DNA of 64,000 nucleotides from Sphingobacteriales bacterium UTBCD1 (GTDB taxonomy: Bacteria; Bacteroidota; Bacteroidia; Chitinophagales; Chitinophagaceae): positions 1-64,000 of the forward strand of contig MWTC01000015.1 of NCBI GenBank assembly GCA_002066995.1, in the 5' to 3' direction. The first letter of the stretch is position 1; every line of letters begins with the position of its first letter. Below, one piece after another: positions 42,370 to 52,696 of the stretch. Position numbers and translations under genes: made by a program. Below the pieces are notes generated by a model. That model did not search any database, had not been told where the DNA came from, and worked only from the letters and a program-made list of their open reading frames with translations.

Positions 42370-43836
42370 TTAAAGTTGGGGGCAATTTAATTTTTTCCTT
42401 TCCCTGCGGTTCAACTTCAGATTTTCGTCTCTTGAACTTTTGTCATTTGAGGCACCGGGCCGGATGGTAACGGCGAGGTAAAAGCCTCCATTCTGAGAAG
42501 AGTTTTTTGAAAAGATATTTACTAAGTTGTGGACACCGAATAATAAAGGTCCTGCCTTGAATGCTCCGCCGATCCAGAATCGCTGAGCCTGGTTAAATTG
42601 TACGGGAAGATATAACCCAAATGTTCTGTTTTCCCATCTTGGGGTGATGGCAATCAGGTTCATTTGTTTCAGGTATAATTTATTTGAAACTGAAGATGGA
42701 GAAACCGGAATTGTAAGTTCGCCGTTCAGGAAGAAATTACCTGTGAGGTGCTGATCAACATTTATAATGAGGCGGGTAGGTTGTGTTACGAAAAAATCTC
42801 CTCCGAGAGGGGTCAGTGAATTGGCTGTTATTGCCATGCTGTCATTGAATTGACTCAGGGAGCGGATATCGGCGAACCTGTTTTGCAACAAAGAGTCGGT
42901 AATATTATTTTTTCCTGCTACTGCAAGGCGGCTGTAATCTCCATGCCGGAAATGAATGCGGCCGATATCCATGAGCGAGACGCCTATTTTAGTATTGTAT
43001 TCATAATCGTTATCAGATCCGGAAAGCATGATGTATTCAATGCCGGCATCAGCGCTCAGGCTTGAAAAAGTCCTTCGCATAAAATTTCTGACATTGCTGC
43101 TGAAATTTGAATTCCTGTTAATGTCATCGAGGTTGGACGAGTATCCATATTGGAGCGTACCTTCTGTCAGCAGGTACCCGATTCCGTTATTCGCGGAGTT
43201 TGGCAGGTAATTTATTCCTTGCCCGTTTGCGTAAGCGCCTGCCAGTCCCCGGTCAACTTTCAAAGAAACACCTGCATTGAGTATATTGTTGCCATCGTCT
43301 TTGATGGTTTGCGCATAGGTTCCGTAAACTTCAACCCATGAAGCGCTGACCATTTTTCCCGACAGGGGAGTGTTATTAAAATTTGCATTTGCAAAATCAG
43401 GCAGTGTTTTGATACTGTCATTCCAGGCATATCTGCTTGTTTGCAAAAATTCATAGCCCCGGATATTCATCCCAAATGCAATAGCCGATTTGGGTGTTAT
43501 TGCAAGACGGGCATTGAGCAACCGGATATTCTGATCAGCAAATGCCAGCCTCTTTTTAGTGCCATCCAGGATTTCAATTTTTGCGTTCCGGGTGCCACCG
43601 AACAATGAACGGTTTCTGATTTTTAAAGCATTGGTTGCTTCTTTTGATTGTATGGCAAATAAGGTAATATCCCAATTGTATGGTACATATTCGATTGAAG
43701 CCGGATTATTGGCAGGTCCCAGGCTGCCGGCATAGGATGAGCCATGTATTGCCTGGTAATTTTGTGACCGGGCTGAAGCAGAAAAAGAAAAAAAAATTAA
43801 GAATAATAAATTGTTCCTGAACGCTCTCATAGACAA
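42370..43836 (-). CDS. DUF5723-family outer-membrane protein
   Basis: 488-residue exported protein with a signal peptide (about 1-24, FLIFFSFSASARS, before QN). The mature protein opens SSYAGSLGPANNPASIEY, typical of the DUF5723 family common in Bacteroidota, and continues as alternating barrel strands. It ends in a basic tail (RRERKKLNCPQL), where many barrels end in an aromatic residue. A second ATG two codons in (43830) is equally possible. It stands alone; function unknown. Confidence 0.8.
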   Translation of the reverse strand: MSMRAFRNNLLFLIFFSFSASARSQNYQAIHGSSYAGSLGPANNPASIEYVPYNWDITLFAIQSKEATNALKIRNRSLFGGTRNAKIEILDGTKKRLAFADQNIRLLNARLAITPKSAIAFGMNIRGYEFLQTSRYAWNDSIKTLPDFANANFNNTPLSGKMVSASWVEVYGTYAQTIKDDGNNILNAGVSLKVDRGLAGAYANGQGINYLPNSANNGIGYLLTEGTLQYGYSSNLDDINRNSNFSSNVRNFMRRTFSSLSADAGIEYIMLSGSDNDYEYNTKIGVSLMDIGRIHFRHGDYSRLAVAGKNNITDSLLQNRFADIRSLSQFNDSMAITANSLTPLGGDFFVTQPTRLIINVDQHLTGNFFLNGELTIPVSPSSVSNKLYLKQMNLIAITPRWENRTFGLYLPVQFNQAQRFWIGGAFKAGPLLFGVHNLVNIFSKNSSQNGGFYLAVTIRPGASNDKSSRDENLKLNRRERKKLNCPQL

Positions 43837-44156
43837 AATTTCAACGGTGATTCCTGGATTAATAGTATTAAAAAGCGAGAAAAGATCTAATAAAGATATT
43901 CCAAAAGTATTTTATTTGGATGTTAAAGATGGGATAAAATATTTTTCCATGTCACTGATTTTGTAATGAGTGGCTTAAAAAGCATCATCCGGATACCAAG
44001 AGATACAAGACTGTTTGAAGTAAAAGAAATTTTTAAGGCAGGTTCCTCATTGAAACATTGAAATTATTGCCTGCAGGAGAGAGGTTTGTTTTTCATGAAA
44101 CTCCATTGGATCCATAAAAAATGAATTGGGTAATTTTGGAATGCAAACCTGGAAAA
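43837..44156. other. Intergenic region between two divergent genes
   Basis: 320 AT-rich bases that must hold the promoters of the DUF5723 gene and the phosphoesterase gene. I found no complete promoter pair, RNA gene or repeat. Confidence 0.4.
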
Positions 44157-46010
44157 ATGAAAAAAGTATTTTTTCTTTTATTGATTGTCATTAACACTTT
44201 TATTGCGAAGACACAATTTCATCCCTTCCGCTTTGTGCATATTTCAGACATACATATCGGCTCGTCCGACGGGAAAGCAGAAGAAGACCTGAGAAGAACG
44301 ATAGCCGATGTCAATTCGATGAATGATATTGCATTTGTTGTCATCACCGGAGATATCACTGAGCTGGGGACTGATGCACAGCTGAAATACGCCAAATCTA
44401 TGCTGGATAGCCTGAATAAGAAATGGTATATCATTCCGGGAAATCACGATGCGGGATGGAGTGAAAGCGGTGGAGTAAGCTTTGTAAAAATTTTTGGTAA
44501 TGATAAATTCAGTTTTGAATATGCGGGCATCCGGTTTATTGGTTTGCCTTCGGGCCCTTATGTGCGGATGAGTGACGGGCATATCCCCCGGGGCGCTCTC
44601 ATCTGGCTGGATAAGGAATTGAAAAAACTGAGACCCGGGCAGCCATTGATCTTTCTTGATCATTACCCTATTGATAAAAGCTGGGATCTGGACAACTGGT
44701 ATGAGATCACTGATCGCCTTCATCGCTTTAATACCTGGGCCGTTTTATGCGGGCATGGCCATATCAACAGGGCGTTGAATTTTGAAGATATTTCCGGAGT
44801 AATGGGCCGGTCCAACCTGCGAGCCAAAGCAGCGGTAGGAGGATATAATCTTGTGGATGTTACAGGCGATTCGATCATCTACTCTGAACGAAGGCCGGGT
44901 GTTGAAACATTAAAACCCTGGACCGCAGTAAAGATCGAAACGGGAAACTATCAGACAGGTAAAAAATATCCCAGGCCTGATTACAGTGTTAATCAAAAGT
45001 ATCCGCAGGTAAGAGTGGAGTGGAAATATACATCGGAAGCTAATGTGATCTCCACTCCTGCAGTGTCAGGTGATGATGTGATAGTGGGAAACCAGGACGG
45101 AAGAATATTTTGTATTTCGTTGAAGACAGGCAAAGAGAAATGGAGTTACCAGACCGGGGGCCCGATATATTCTTCTCCCGCAATCACTGAAGGGAAAGTG
45201 ATCTTTGGTTCAGGTGATGGATATATATATTGCCTCAATACAAAGAGTGGAAAACTGATCTGGAATTTGCAATGTGGCGCATCTGCACTGGGATGTCCTG
45301 CAATTGAAGACAGTATTGCCTATATCGGGGCCAGCGATCATCATTTTTATGCGTTGGATGTTGCTACGGGAAAGATCAGGTGGAGTTTTGGCGGACTGGA
45401 TGGGCCTGTAGTCAGCACCCCTTTATTATATGAAGACAAAGTGATCTTCGGTGCATGGGACAGGAATTTGTATGCGCTGAATAAAAATGACGGTGCTTTG
45501 TTATGGAGTTGGAATAATGGTTCTCCTGTACGTAATTTTTCTCCGGCGGCCTGTATACCGGTAGCCCATAATGGAGTGATTTATGTGGTAGCGCCTGACC
45601 GCTACATTTCAGCAATAGATGCTCATGATGGAAATACTCTATGGAGAAACAATGATGCTGCCGTGAGAGAATCTATCGGAATATCCAAAGACGGAAACCT
45701 GGTCTATGGAAAAACCATGATGGGTACGATCGTTGCTTATCACACCGGCAGGGAAAAACAATCAGCAGCATGGAAAATGAATTGCGGCTTTGGTTATGAG
45801 CATGTACCTTCCATGCTGATAGAAAGAGAGGGCAGGGTCTTTTTTGGAACAAGGAATGGTATTGTTTTCTGTATTGATCCTTCATCACAAAAAATAATCT
45901 GGGAGCATAAGATTGATAACTCCATGATCAATACGGTCAGGGTAATGGACGGTGATCACCTGGTTGTTTCTACTATGGACGGGAAAGTTGTTTTTTTGAA
46001 AACAGAGTAA
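44157..46010 (+). CDS. Exported metallophosphoesterase fused to a PQQ-like beta-propeller
   Basis: About 617 residues. The ATG at 44157 gives a signal peptide (MKKVFFLLLIVINTFIAKT); an in-frame ATG at 44121 adds 12 residues. The calcineurin-like phosphoesterase domain (about 20-250) shows all metal motifs: HISDIHIG, VITGDITE, PGNHDAGW, and LCGHGHINRA. After a linker, a repeat region (about 290-610) has six to seven blades with W-S-Y-Q-T-G-G-P-I-Y-S-S-P-A-type PQQ/pyrrolo-quinoline-like repeats (GDGYIYCLNTKSGKLIWNL). Such propellers bind partners or ligands and need not hold PQQ. Likely periplasmic or surface-exposed; substrate unknown. Confidence 0.9.
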   Translation: MKKVFFLLLIVINTFIAKTQFHPFRFVHISDIHIGSSDGKAEEDLRRTIADVNSMNDIAFVVITGDITELGTDAQLKYAKSMLDSLNKKWYIIPGNHDAGWSESGGVSFVKIFGNDKFSFEYAGIRFIGLPSGPYVRMSDGHIPRGALIWLDKELKKLRPGQPLIFLDHYPIDKSWDLDNWYEITDRLHRFNTWAVLCGHGHINRALNFEDISGVMGRSNLRAKAAVGGYNLVDVTGDSIIYSERRPGVETLKPWTAVKIETGNYQTGKKYPRPDYSVNQKYPQVRVEWKYTSEANVISTPAVSGDDVIVGNQDGRIFCISLKTGKEKWSYQTGGPIYSSPAITEGKVIFGSGDGYIYCLNTKSGKLIWNLQCGASALGCPAIEDSIAYIGASDHHFYALDVATGKIRWSFGGLDGPVVSTPLLYEDKVIFGAWDRNLYALNKNDGALLWSWNNGSPVRNFSPAACIPVAHNGVIYVVAPDRYISAIDAHDGNTLWRNNDAAVRESIGISKDGNLVYGKTMMGTIVAYHTGREKQSAAWKMNCGFGYEHVPSMLIEREGRVFFGTRNGIVFCIDPSSQKIIWEHKIDNSMINTVRVMDGDHLVVSTMDGKVVFLKTE

Positions 46011-46018
46011 AATTTTCG

Positions 46019-47683
46019 TTACAGCAACATAGTGATCGGATTCTCCAGGTATTTCTTAAAGGTTTGAAGAAAAGCGGCTCCGGTCGCTCCATCTACACTC
46101 CGGTGATCGCAACTCATTGTGATCTTCATAAAATTGCTGACACCAAAGCCTTCGGGTTTTTTAACAACAACCTCTTTTATCTTTCCCACAGCCATAATGC
46201 AACTATCCGGCGGATTGATGATGGCAGTGAATTCGTCAATGTCCATCATGCCCAGATTGGAGATCGTGAAAGTATTACCGGTAAATTCATTGGGTTGTAA
46301 TTTTTTTGTCCTGGCCCTTCCGCTGAGTTCCTTACTTTCAGCAGAGATCTGGGGAAGTGTTTTCTGATCAGCAAAACGTACGACAGGAACAATCAGTCCA
46401 TCTTCGATAGCTACTGCAATACCGATATGGATATGGTGATAACGCCTGATCTTGTCGCCCAGCCAGGATGCATTCACTGCCGGGTGCTGGCGCAGTGCCA
46501 GTGCTGCTGCTTTCACGACCATATCATTGAAGCTGATCTTAACCGGGCTGACTTCATTTAATTGTGACCGTGCGGAGATTGCATTATCCATATTGATCTC
46601 CATAGTGAGGTAGAAATGAGGTGCAGAAAATTTACTTTCTGCCAGCCTCTTTGCAATCGCTCCCCGCATTTGCGAGTTTGGAATATCAGTGAAACCTTCC
46701 GTGTCAGTAGCAACGAATTGAGGAACAGGTACAGCTGGCTTTACTGCCGATACCAGGTCTGCCTGTCCTGTAGTCTGGCCCGTGGTTTCTGATATTTTGT
46801 AATTGTCTATGTCTGACTTAATGATTCTTCCGCTATCGCCCGTACCATGAATCTTTTTGAGGTCAATGCCTTTTTCTTTTGCAAGTCTTTTTGCAAGCGG
46901 TGAAGCTTTGATTCGGCCGTTTTCCGTTACGGTTTGCAGTGTACCCGTTACCAGGTGTGATGCGGCAGCAATTTCTTGTTTTGTTTCGGCAGCAGGTTTT
47001 GGAGGTTGATTTGAATGTTCTGCGTGACTCCCGGATTTTGCAGCATTTACAATTGCGTTTATATCAACTTTTCCTTCTACACCGATAATGCATAGTAAAG
47101 CATTTACGGCTATCTTCTCACCTTTCTTGGCACCGGTATATAACAACTTGCCGGTTTTATAACTTTCCAGTTCTAAAGTTGCTTTATCAGTTTCAATCTC
47201 TGCAAGTACATCACCCTTTTTTACCATATCACCCACTTTTTTATGCCATTCAGCGATCACTCCTTCGGTCATGGTATCACTTAATCGGGGCATCAACACT
47301 ACTTCTTCAATCTTTGAAATATCCATCACGGCAGTAGTTGTATCGGTATGCATTTCGCTGCCTGCTGCCTTTTGTTGAGAGGGCTCTTGTTTTTTACTGT
47401 CACCAGCTTTTTCATTTCCGCTGATTAACGATGAAATATCTTCTCCCCTGGTACCAACGATCGCCAACAAATCATTCACCTGCAGTTTTCCACCTTTCTC
47501 AACACCTATATACAGGAGAGTGCCACTTTTATAACTTTCCAGTTCCAGTGTGGCTTTGTCAGTTTCCACATCAGCCAGCAGGTCTCCCTTTTTAACGGTA
47601 TCGCCCACCTTTTTGTGCCATTCAGCTATCACCCCTTCTGTCATCGTATCGCTCAGGCGGGGCATTAATATCACTTCAGCCAT
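46019..47683 (-). CDS. Pyruvate dehydrogenase complex E2, dihydrolipoamide acetyltransferase
   Basis: 554-residue E2 component that transfers the acetyl group to CoA in the pyruvate dehydrogenase complex. Two lipoyl domains (about 1-78 and 128-207) each carry the lipoylated lysine in VETDKATLE or IETDKATLE. A peripheral subunit-binding domain lies about 254-291 (IKASPLAKRLAKEKGIDL). The catalytic domain (about 325-554) ends with the active-site motif DHRSVDGATGA and the C-terminus NPITMLL. The E1 and E3 genes are not nearby. Duplicate lipoyl domains are normal for the family. Confidence 0.95.
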   Translation of the reverse strand: MAEVILMPRLSDTMTEGVIAEWHKKVGDTVKKGDLLADVETDKATLELESYKSGTLLYIGVEKGGKLQVNDLLAIVGTRGEDISSLISGNEKAGDSKKQEPSQQKAAGSEMHTDTTTAVMDISKIEEVVLMPRLSDTMTEGVIAEWHKKVGDMVKKGDVLAEIETDKATLELESYKTGKLLYTGAKKGEKIAVNALLCIIGVEGKVDINAIVNAAKSGSHAEHSNQPPKPAAETKQEIAAASHLVTGTLQTVTENGRIKASPLAKRLAKEKGIDLKKIHGTGDSGRIIKSDIDNYKISETTGQTTGQADLVSAVKPAVPVPQFVATDTEGFTDIPNSQMRGAIAKRLAESKFSAPHFYLTMEINMDNAISARSQLNEVSPVKISFNDMVVKAAALALRQHPAVNASWLGDKIRRYHHIHIGIAVAIEDGLIVPVVRFADQKTLPQISAESKELSGRARTKKLQPNEFTGNTFTISNLGMMDIDEFTAIINPPDSCIMAVGKIKEVVVKKPEGFGVSNFMKITMSCDHRSVDGATGAAFLQTFKKYLENPITMLL

Positions 47684-47833
47684 GTGAGATTAAAAATTTT
47701 GGCCGAAATTAAGATAAAATGGGGAATGATAGATCAGGGCGCCTTATTGCATTATCAGAACTGCCTGGACAATCACATAATAATTTCTCAGTAAGCGCCA
47801 GGCAATTGGAAAATGGATTTCGGTGATATCATT

Positions 47834-47841
47834 TAAGTTTG
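47834..47841 (+). promoter_or_regulatory. Candidate -7 box before the nucleotidase gene
   Basis: TAAGTTTG matches TAnnTTTG and ends 18 bases before the ATG at 47860, which supports that ATG over an upstream TTG at 47839 lying inside the box. The upstream TTTG is not clear. Confidence 0.35.
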
Positions 47842-47859
47842 CCATTCAAACTGGGTTAT

Positions 47860-48663
47860 ATGAAAAAATTAAGCTTCATTTTATTGACTGCATTATTATT
47901 TTCCTGCACCACTTCACAAAAAACGGTGATCATTCAGCAGAAGCCGGAAGCAAACCTTGTGATTGAAGGAAAGTTGTTTGCTGTTGCTTATATGCAGCGT
48001 GCCGCTGAATACAGCGCCCTGTGCTTCCAGGCATATAATATTGCCAGGTTGCGGGTAGATGAATCAATGCAAAATCAATTATCAAAACCAAGGGCTATTA
48101 TTACAGATATTGACGAAACTTTGCTTGACAACAGTGCTGAGGAAGTGCATCATGATCTGCAGGGTAAAGGATTTGACCCGGCAGAATGGACGAAGTGGAC
48201 AACTCTGGCTGCTGCTGATACTATTCCCGGTGCCCTTACTTTTTTTAAATATGCCGCTTCTAAGGAGGTGGAGATATTTTATATAACCAACCGAACCGAA
48301 AACGAACGGGAAGGAACTCTGAAAAATCTGCTAAAGTTCGGGTTCCCCTATGCAGATAATGCCCACCTGGTCACCAGGCAGGGAGTCTCAAGTAAGGAAG
48401 CCCGGCGTCTTCAGGTGATGAGTGATCATGAAGTAATCTTATTGATAGGAGATAACCTTTCCGATTTCTCTGCATTGTGGGATAGTAAGACCGTTGAACA
48501 AAGATTAGAGAATGTACAAAAAGAATCTGCTCTTTTTGGCAGCAGGTATATCATTCTTCCCAATCCTGTTTATGGCGACTGGGAAAATGCCTTGTATCAA
48601 TACAAACGATTAGCTCCGCCACAACAAGATTCTGCGATTAAAAGCTGGCTGAAGAACTACTGA
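47860..48663 (+). CDS. 5'-nucleotidase, lipoprotein e(P4) family
   Basis: 267-residue acid phosphatase of the HAD superfamily that removes phosphate from nucleotides such as NMN or AMP at the cell surface. The start MKKLSFILLTALLFSC is a lipoprotein signal with the Cys at residue 16. Motif I is ITDIDETLLDNS (about 81-92, nucleophile and acid Asp), motif II includes IFYITNRTE, and motif III/IV is LIGDNLSDFSAL. An in-frame TTG at 47839 would spoil the lipoprotein signal. It is convergent with gcvP. Confidence 0.92.
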   Translation: MKKLSFILLTALLFSCTTSQKTVIIQQKPEANLVIEGKLFAVAYMQRAAEYSALCFQAYNIARLRVDESMQNQLSKPRAIITDIDETLLDNSAEEVHHDLQGKGFDPAEWTKWTTLAAADTIPGALTFFKYAASKEVEIFYITNRTENEREGTLKNLLKFGFPYADNAHLVTRQGVSSKEARRLQVMSDHEVILLIGDNLSDFSALWDSKTVEQRLENVQKESALFGSRYIILPNPVYGDWENALYQYKRLAPPQQDSAIKSWLKNY

Positions 48664-48670
48664 TAACGGA

Positions 48671-51571
48671 TTATACCTGTTGTTCCATATAGCTGCTTAC
48701 CGGTTCGCAGGTGCAGATGAGATTCCTGTCACCATAAGTGTTATTTACTCTCGCTACCGAAGGCCAGAATTTATTTTCTTTTGTATATGCGAGAGGAAAT
48801 GCTGCCGATTCCCTGCTGTATGGATGATCCCATTGTGAACTGCAGATCATGGATTGAGTATGAGGAGAATTTCTGAGTGCGTTGTTTTTCTTATCCATTG
48901 AACCATCTTCAATCATTGAGACTTCTTTACGAATATGCAGCAAGGCATCACAAAAACGATCTAATTCCTTTTTATCCTCACTCTCAGTAGGTTCGATCAT
49001 GATTGTGCCGGGGACAGGAAAACTCATAGTAGGCGCATGAAAGCCATAATCAATTAACCGCTTGGCAACATCTTCCGCTTCGATCTCGGCAGATTTTTTG
49101 AATGGTCTGAGATCCACAATAAATTCATGTGCACATTCATTATGGTGATTGGTGTATAAGATATCGAAATTCTTTTCCAACCTTGCCCGCATATAGTTTG
49201 CGTTGAGGATTGCATACTCACTTGCCCGTTTTAAACCTTCTGCGCCAAGCATTCTTATATAGCCGTAGCTGATCAAAAGGATGGAAGCAGAACCAAACGG
49301 AGCAGCAGATACTGCCTGAGCTGCGGGTTGTCTTTTTCCGGAAACCTGTAAATGATAAAGGGTAACATGCCCCGGTAAAAATTTTTCCAGGTGCTTTTTA
49401 ACGCAAATAGGACCCATGCCGGGGCCGCCACCGCCATGTGGAATGGCAAATGTTTTATGAAGATTCAGATGGCATACATCAGCACCTATCAACCCCGGAG
49501 CTGTCAGTCCGACCTGGGCATTCATATTGGCGCCATCCATATACACCTGGCCACCATGCTGATGTACGATGTCAATGATCTCTTTTACGGTTTCTTCATA
49601 AATGCCATAAGTACTGGGATAAGTGATCATGATACCTGCCAATTCATTTGCATACTGCGACGCTTTTGCTTTCAGGTCTTCAACATCAATGTAGCCGTTC
49701 TCCAAAGCTTTTACCACTACTACTTTCATGCCGGCCATTACTGCGCTGGCCGGGTTGGTGCCATGGGCAGAGATGGGTATCAGCATCACGTTGCGGTGTT
49801 CTTCTCCATTTGATTTATGAAATGCACGGATGGTTAGCAAACCGCTATACTCACCCTGGGCTCCGCTGTTGGGTTGCAAGCTGCATGAATCTAATGCTGT
49901 AATCTTACATAAATATTTACTGAACTCATCAATAAGGTAGCGATATCCTTCTGTCTGATTGGCCGGGGCAAAAGGGTGTATTTTGCTCCAATGACTCCAG
50001 CTCAACGGGATCATTTCAGTTGCCGCATTTAATTTCATAGTGCAACTGCCCAAAGAGATCATTGACGTATTCAGGGAAAGATCTTTGTTCTCCAGCATTT
50101 TGATGTAACGCATCATCTTGGTCTCACTGTGGTACGAATGAAACACCGGGTGCTGGAGAAATTCAGAATTGCGGGTTAATGTTAGGGGGATATGATGCAA
50201 CACTTCATCTTCCCGGATATCAAAAGCCACAGGGTCGGTGTCGTTTTCAAAACAATTAATTAAATCAAAAAGATCTTCGATGGTGGTGGTTTCATCCAGG
50301 GAAATGCCAATGTGTTTATCGTCAATATACCTTAAGTTGATATTTTGCCCTTCAGCTTTTTCTTTAAATGGAGCAATGTTACCAACCTTAACCGTAATTG
50401 TATCAAAGAAATTATCTGATACGAGTTCGAATCCTCTTGCCTCAATGGCTTCGGCTGCGGTTTGAGCAAGCAGCCCGATTCTTGCAGCAATGTTTTTTAA
50501 TCCTTTTGGACCGTGATAAACGGCATACATAGCAGCCATGTTAGCAAGTAATGCCTGTGCGGTGCAGATATTGGAAGTAGCTTTTTCCCTTTTAATATGT
50601 TGTTCTCTTGTCTGCAATGCCATGCGCAGGGCACGGTTGTTTTGCGCATCAATACTGATACCAATGATGCGGCCGGGGATGTGGCGCTTAAATTCGTCTT
50701 TGGCTGAAAAGAATGCAGCATGTGGCCCTCCGTATCCCAAAGGCACTCCAAGTCGCTGTGCAGACCCGACGGCACAGTCAGCGCCTAATTCTCCGGGAGG
50801 CGTGATCAGTGTCAGCGCAAGCAGATCAGTGGCCATCACCACGTAAGCGCCTGCTGTATGTACTTTACTGATGAAATAACGATAATCTTCAATGGAACCT
50901 TTGTCATTCGGGTACTGAACAATAGCTCCGATATAAGAAGTATCAATCGGAGCAGAATGGTAATCTCCGATGACGATTTCAATATCAATTGGTGTTGCCC
51001 TGGTTATCAATACATCTATCGTTTGTGGAAAAATCTCTTTGTCCACGAAAAACTTAGGCCTGCTGATATGATCGTGATCTTTATTCAGCATGTTGAAGAA
51101 CATCGTCATCGCTTCTGCTGCTGCAGTCGCTTCATCGAGTAATGAAGCATTAGCGATCGGCAAAGCAGTAAGATCGCTGACCATAGTTTGAAAATTCAGC
51201 AGGCTTTCCAAACGACCCTGCGAAATTTCTGCCTGGTAAGGTGTGTATTGAGTGTACCAACCGGGGTTTTCAAAGATATTTCTCAGGATCACAGAAGGAA
51301 CAATCGTGTCATAATATCCCTGCCCGATATAATTTTTAGCGATTTTATTTTTCTGTGCTACTTCCTGTATATGTTTTAAATAATCGTTTTCGCTTATAGC
51401 CGGCGGAACATCCAGCGCCCTGCCCGATCTTATAGAAGCGGGAACGGTACGGTCAATTAATTCTGCCAGATTTTTAACACCAATCGTGTTCAGCATTTCC
51501 TGTGTTTCGGCTTCATCAGGTCCGATATGCCGGGGAATGAATTCATGCTGTTGTTCTTCAAAGAGATTCAT
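48671..51571 (-). CDS. gcvP: Glycine dehydrogenase (decarboxylating), P protein
   Basis: 966-residue P protein of the glycine cleavage system, which decarboxylates glycine using pyridoxal phosphate. Fused P1 and P2 halves are present. Start FIPRHIGPDEAETQEML; substrate/PLP region in the second half CHLNLHKTFAIPHGGGGPGM, with the PLP lysine near residue 702. C-terminal motifs include PTESEDKKELDRFCDAL and WPSVARVNNTYGDRNLICTC, as in full-length enzymes. Partner genes gcvT and gcvH are not in this window. Confidence 0.97.
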   Translation of the reverse strand: MNLFEEQQHEFIPRHIGPDEAETQEMLNTIGVKNLAELIDRTVPASIRSGRALDVPPAISENDYLKHIQEVAQKNKIAKNYIGQGYYDTIVPSVILRNIFENPGWYTQYTPYQAEISQGRLESLLNFQTMVSDLTALPIANASLLDEATAAAEAMTMFFNMLNKDHDHISRPKFFVDKEIFPQTIDVLITRATPIDIEIVIGDYHSAPIDTSYIGAIVQYPNDKGSIEDYRYFISKVHTAGAYVVMATDLLALTLITPPGELGADCAVGSAQRLGVPLGYGGPHAAFFSAKDEFKRHIPGRIIGISIDAQNNRALRMALQTREQHIKREKATSNICTAQALLANMAAMYAVYHGPKGLKNIAARIGLLAQTAAEAIEARGFELVSDNFFDTITVKVGNIAPFKEKAEGQNINLRYIDDKHIGISLDETTTIEDLFDLINCFENDTDPVAFDIREDEVLHHIPLTLTRNSEFLQHPVFHSYHSETKMMRYIKMLENKDLSLNTSMISLGSCTMKLNAATEMIPLSWSHWSKIHPFAPANQTEGYRYLIDEFSKYLCKITALDSCSLQPNSGAQGEYSGLLTIRAFHKSNGEEHRNVMLIPISAHGTNPASAVMAGMKVVVVKALENGYIDVEDLKAKASQYANELAGIMITYPSTYGIYEETVKEIIDIVHQHGGQVYMDGANMNAQVGLTAPGLIGADVCHLNLHKTFAIPHGGGGPGMGPICVKKHLEKFLPGHVTLYHLQVSGKRQPAAQAVSAAPFGSASILLISYGYIRMLGAEGLKRASEYAILNANYMRARLEKNFDILYTNHHNECAHEFIVDLRPFKKSAEIEAEDVAKRLIDYGFHAPTMSFPVPGTIMIEPTESEDKKELDRFCDALLHIRKEVSMIEDGSMDKKNNALRNSPHTQSMICSSQWDHPYSRESAAFPLAYTKENKFWPSVARVNNTYGDRNLICTCEPVSSYMEQQV

Positions 51572-51683
51572 AACTGTAACTCCTTATATCTTGTTTCAGA
51601 TGCTTGTTTAAAAATTGCGGCAAAGTTATGTACTGAAATGCAGATAAAAACTGAATTAGCGATAAGTGGAAAACTCAGGAATT

Positions 51684-52625
51684 TTATAAAACGGCCTGAC
51701 TTTTATCACACATGACAGTTTCATGAGATCTGTCAGTTTCGATATGTCTTTTTTGTTCACTGGTTTGCCGGCTGCCATCATGGCTCCATCCCGGCAAGCC
51801 AAATAAATAGTTCCATCGTTCTTTCCAGCCTATATCTTTCCTGGAAACGTCTTTCCAAATATCCCGCCATTCATGAAAGACCAGGTTTATAGGGTTTTCA
51901 TTTTTCAAAGGAGTAGTTAATCCATATCGGATCCGTTGATAATCTGTCGCAGGTATTTCGGGTTGAAAGGTTCCGAAAAGCTTATCCCAGATAATGAGAA
52001 ACATCCCCATGTTTTTGTCAAGATATTTTACATTGGAACCATGATGTACCCGGTGATGTGAAGGGGTCACCAGAAAATATTCCAGCCAGCCGAGTTTGTT
52101 GATCCTTTCGGTGTGTACCAGTATTCCCCAGATCTGTGTGGCGGAATACATTAAAGCAATGTCAGCAGGTTGAAATCCCATTGCAGCGATCGGGATAAAA
52201 TAAACAAAACGATAAAGCGGCTCCATCACCGATGAGCGGAAGCCGACAGTAAAATTGAAGTTAGGTGAGGAATGATGCGTAACATGTGTAGCCCAGAAAA
52301 ACCGGCAATAATGATCCACCCGGTGAAGCCAGTAATACATGAAATCTTCGAACAGCAGCAAAATAATCCAGTATAGCCAGGGATTTGAAATCGGCCCGGC
52401 AATGCGATGTACAAAAAAGAAACTAAGAATAATACCGATATAAATACTGCGGATCAGCAGGTCAATGCCGGAGTTCAGCAGCATCAGGTAAATATTCTGA
52501 AATGTATCTTTCCACGTATAACTTTTCTTATGTTGCAGGTGGCTCAACAACAATTCTGCGCCGATCACAGCAATATAGACCGGGGTACTCACCAATATCA
52601 ATAACTGTTCGGAAAAGGCGCCCAT
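51684..52625 (-). CDS. Sterol desaturase/fatty acid hydroxylase-family membrane protein
   Basis: 313-residue integral membrane di-iron oxygenase-like protein. Four to five hydrophobic segments surround three histidine motifs typical of the family: HRVDHYCRFFWATHVTHHSS (about 100-122) and HHRVHHGSN near 190. The enzymes hydroxylate or desaturate lipids with O2. The specific substrate cannot be read; relatives in Bacteroidota act on fatty acids or ether lipids. The C-terminal tail is polar and of uncertain start of disorder. It is divergent from the YkgJ-like gene. Confidence 0.85.
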   Translation of the reverse strand: MGAFSEQLLILVSTPVYIAVIGAELLLSHLQHKKSYTWKDTFQNIYLMLLNSGIDLLIRSIYIGIILSFFFVHRIAGPISNPWLYWIILLLFEDFMYYWLHRVDHYCRFFWATHVTHHSSPNFNFTVGFRSSVMEPLYRFVYFIPIAAMGFQPADIALMYSATQIWGILVHTERINKLGWLEYFLVTPSHHRVHHGSNVKYLDKNMGMFLIIWDKLFGTFQPEIPATDYQRIRYGLTTPLKNENPINLVFHEWRDIWKDVSRKDIGWKERWNYLFGLPGWSHDGSRQTSEQKRHIETDRSHETVMCDKSQAVL

Positions 52626-52696
52626 ATAGGCAAAAATAAGTTTGTTTTTTGTGTAAGGTTTATCGGTAATAAATGAAATTTGTTATTTGATTGCAA

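Noticed and set aside
47764-47814. Inverted GCCTGG / CCAGGC pair upstream of the nucleotidase
   Set aside because: The arms are short and the loop is over 30 bases; a stable hairpin or riboswitch is not supported.
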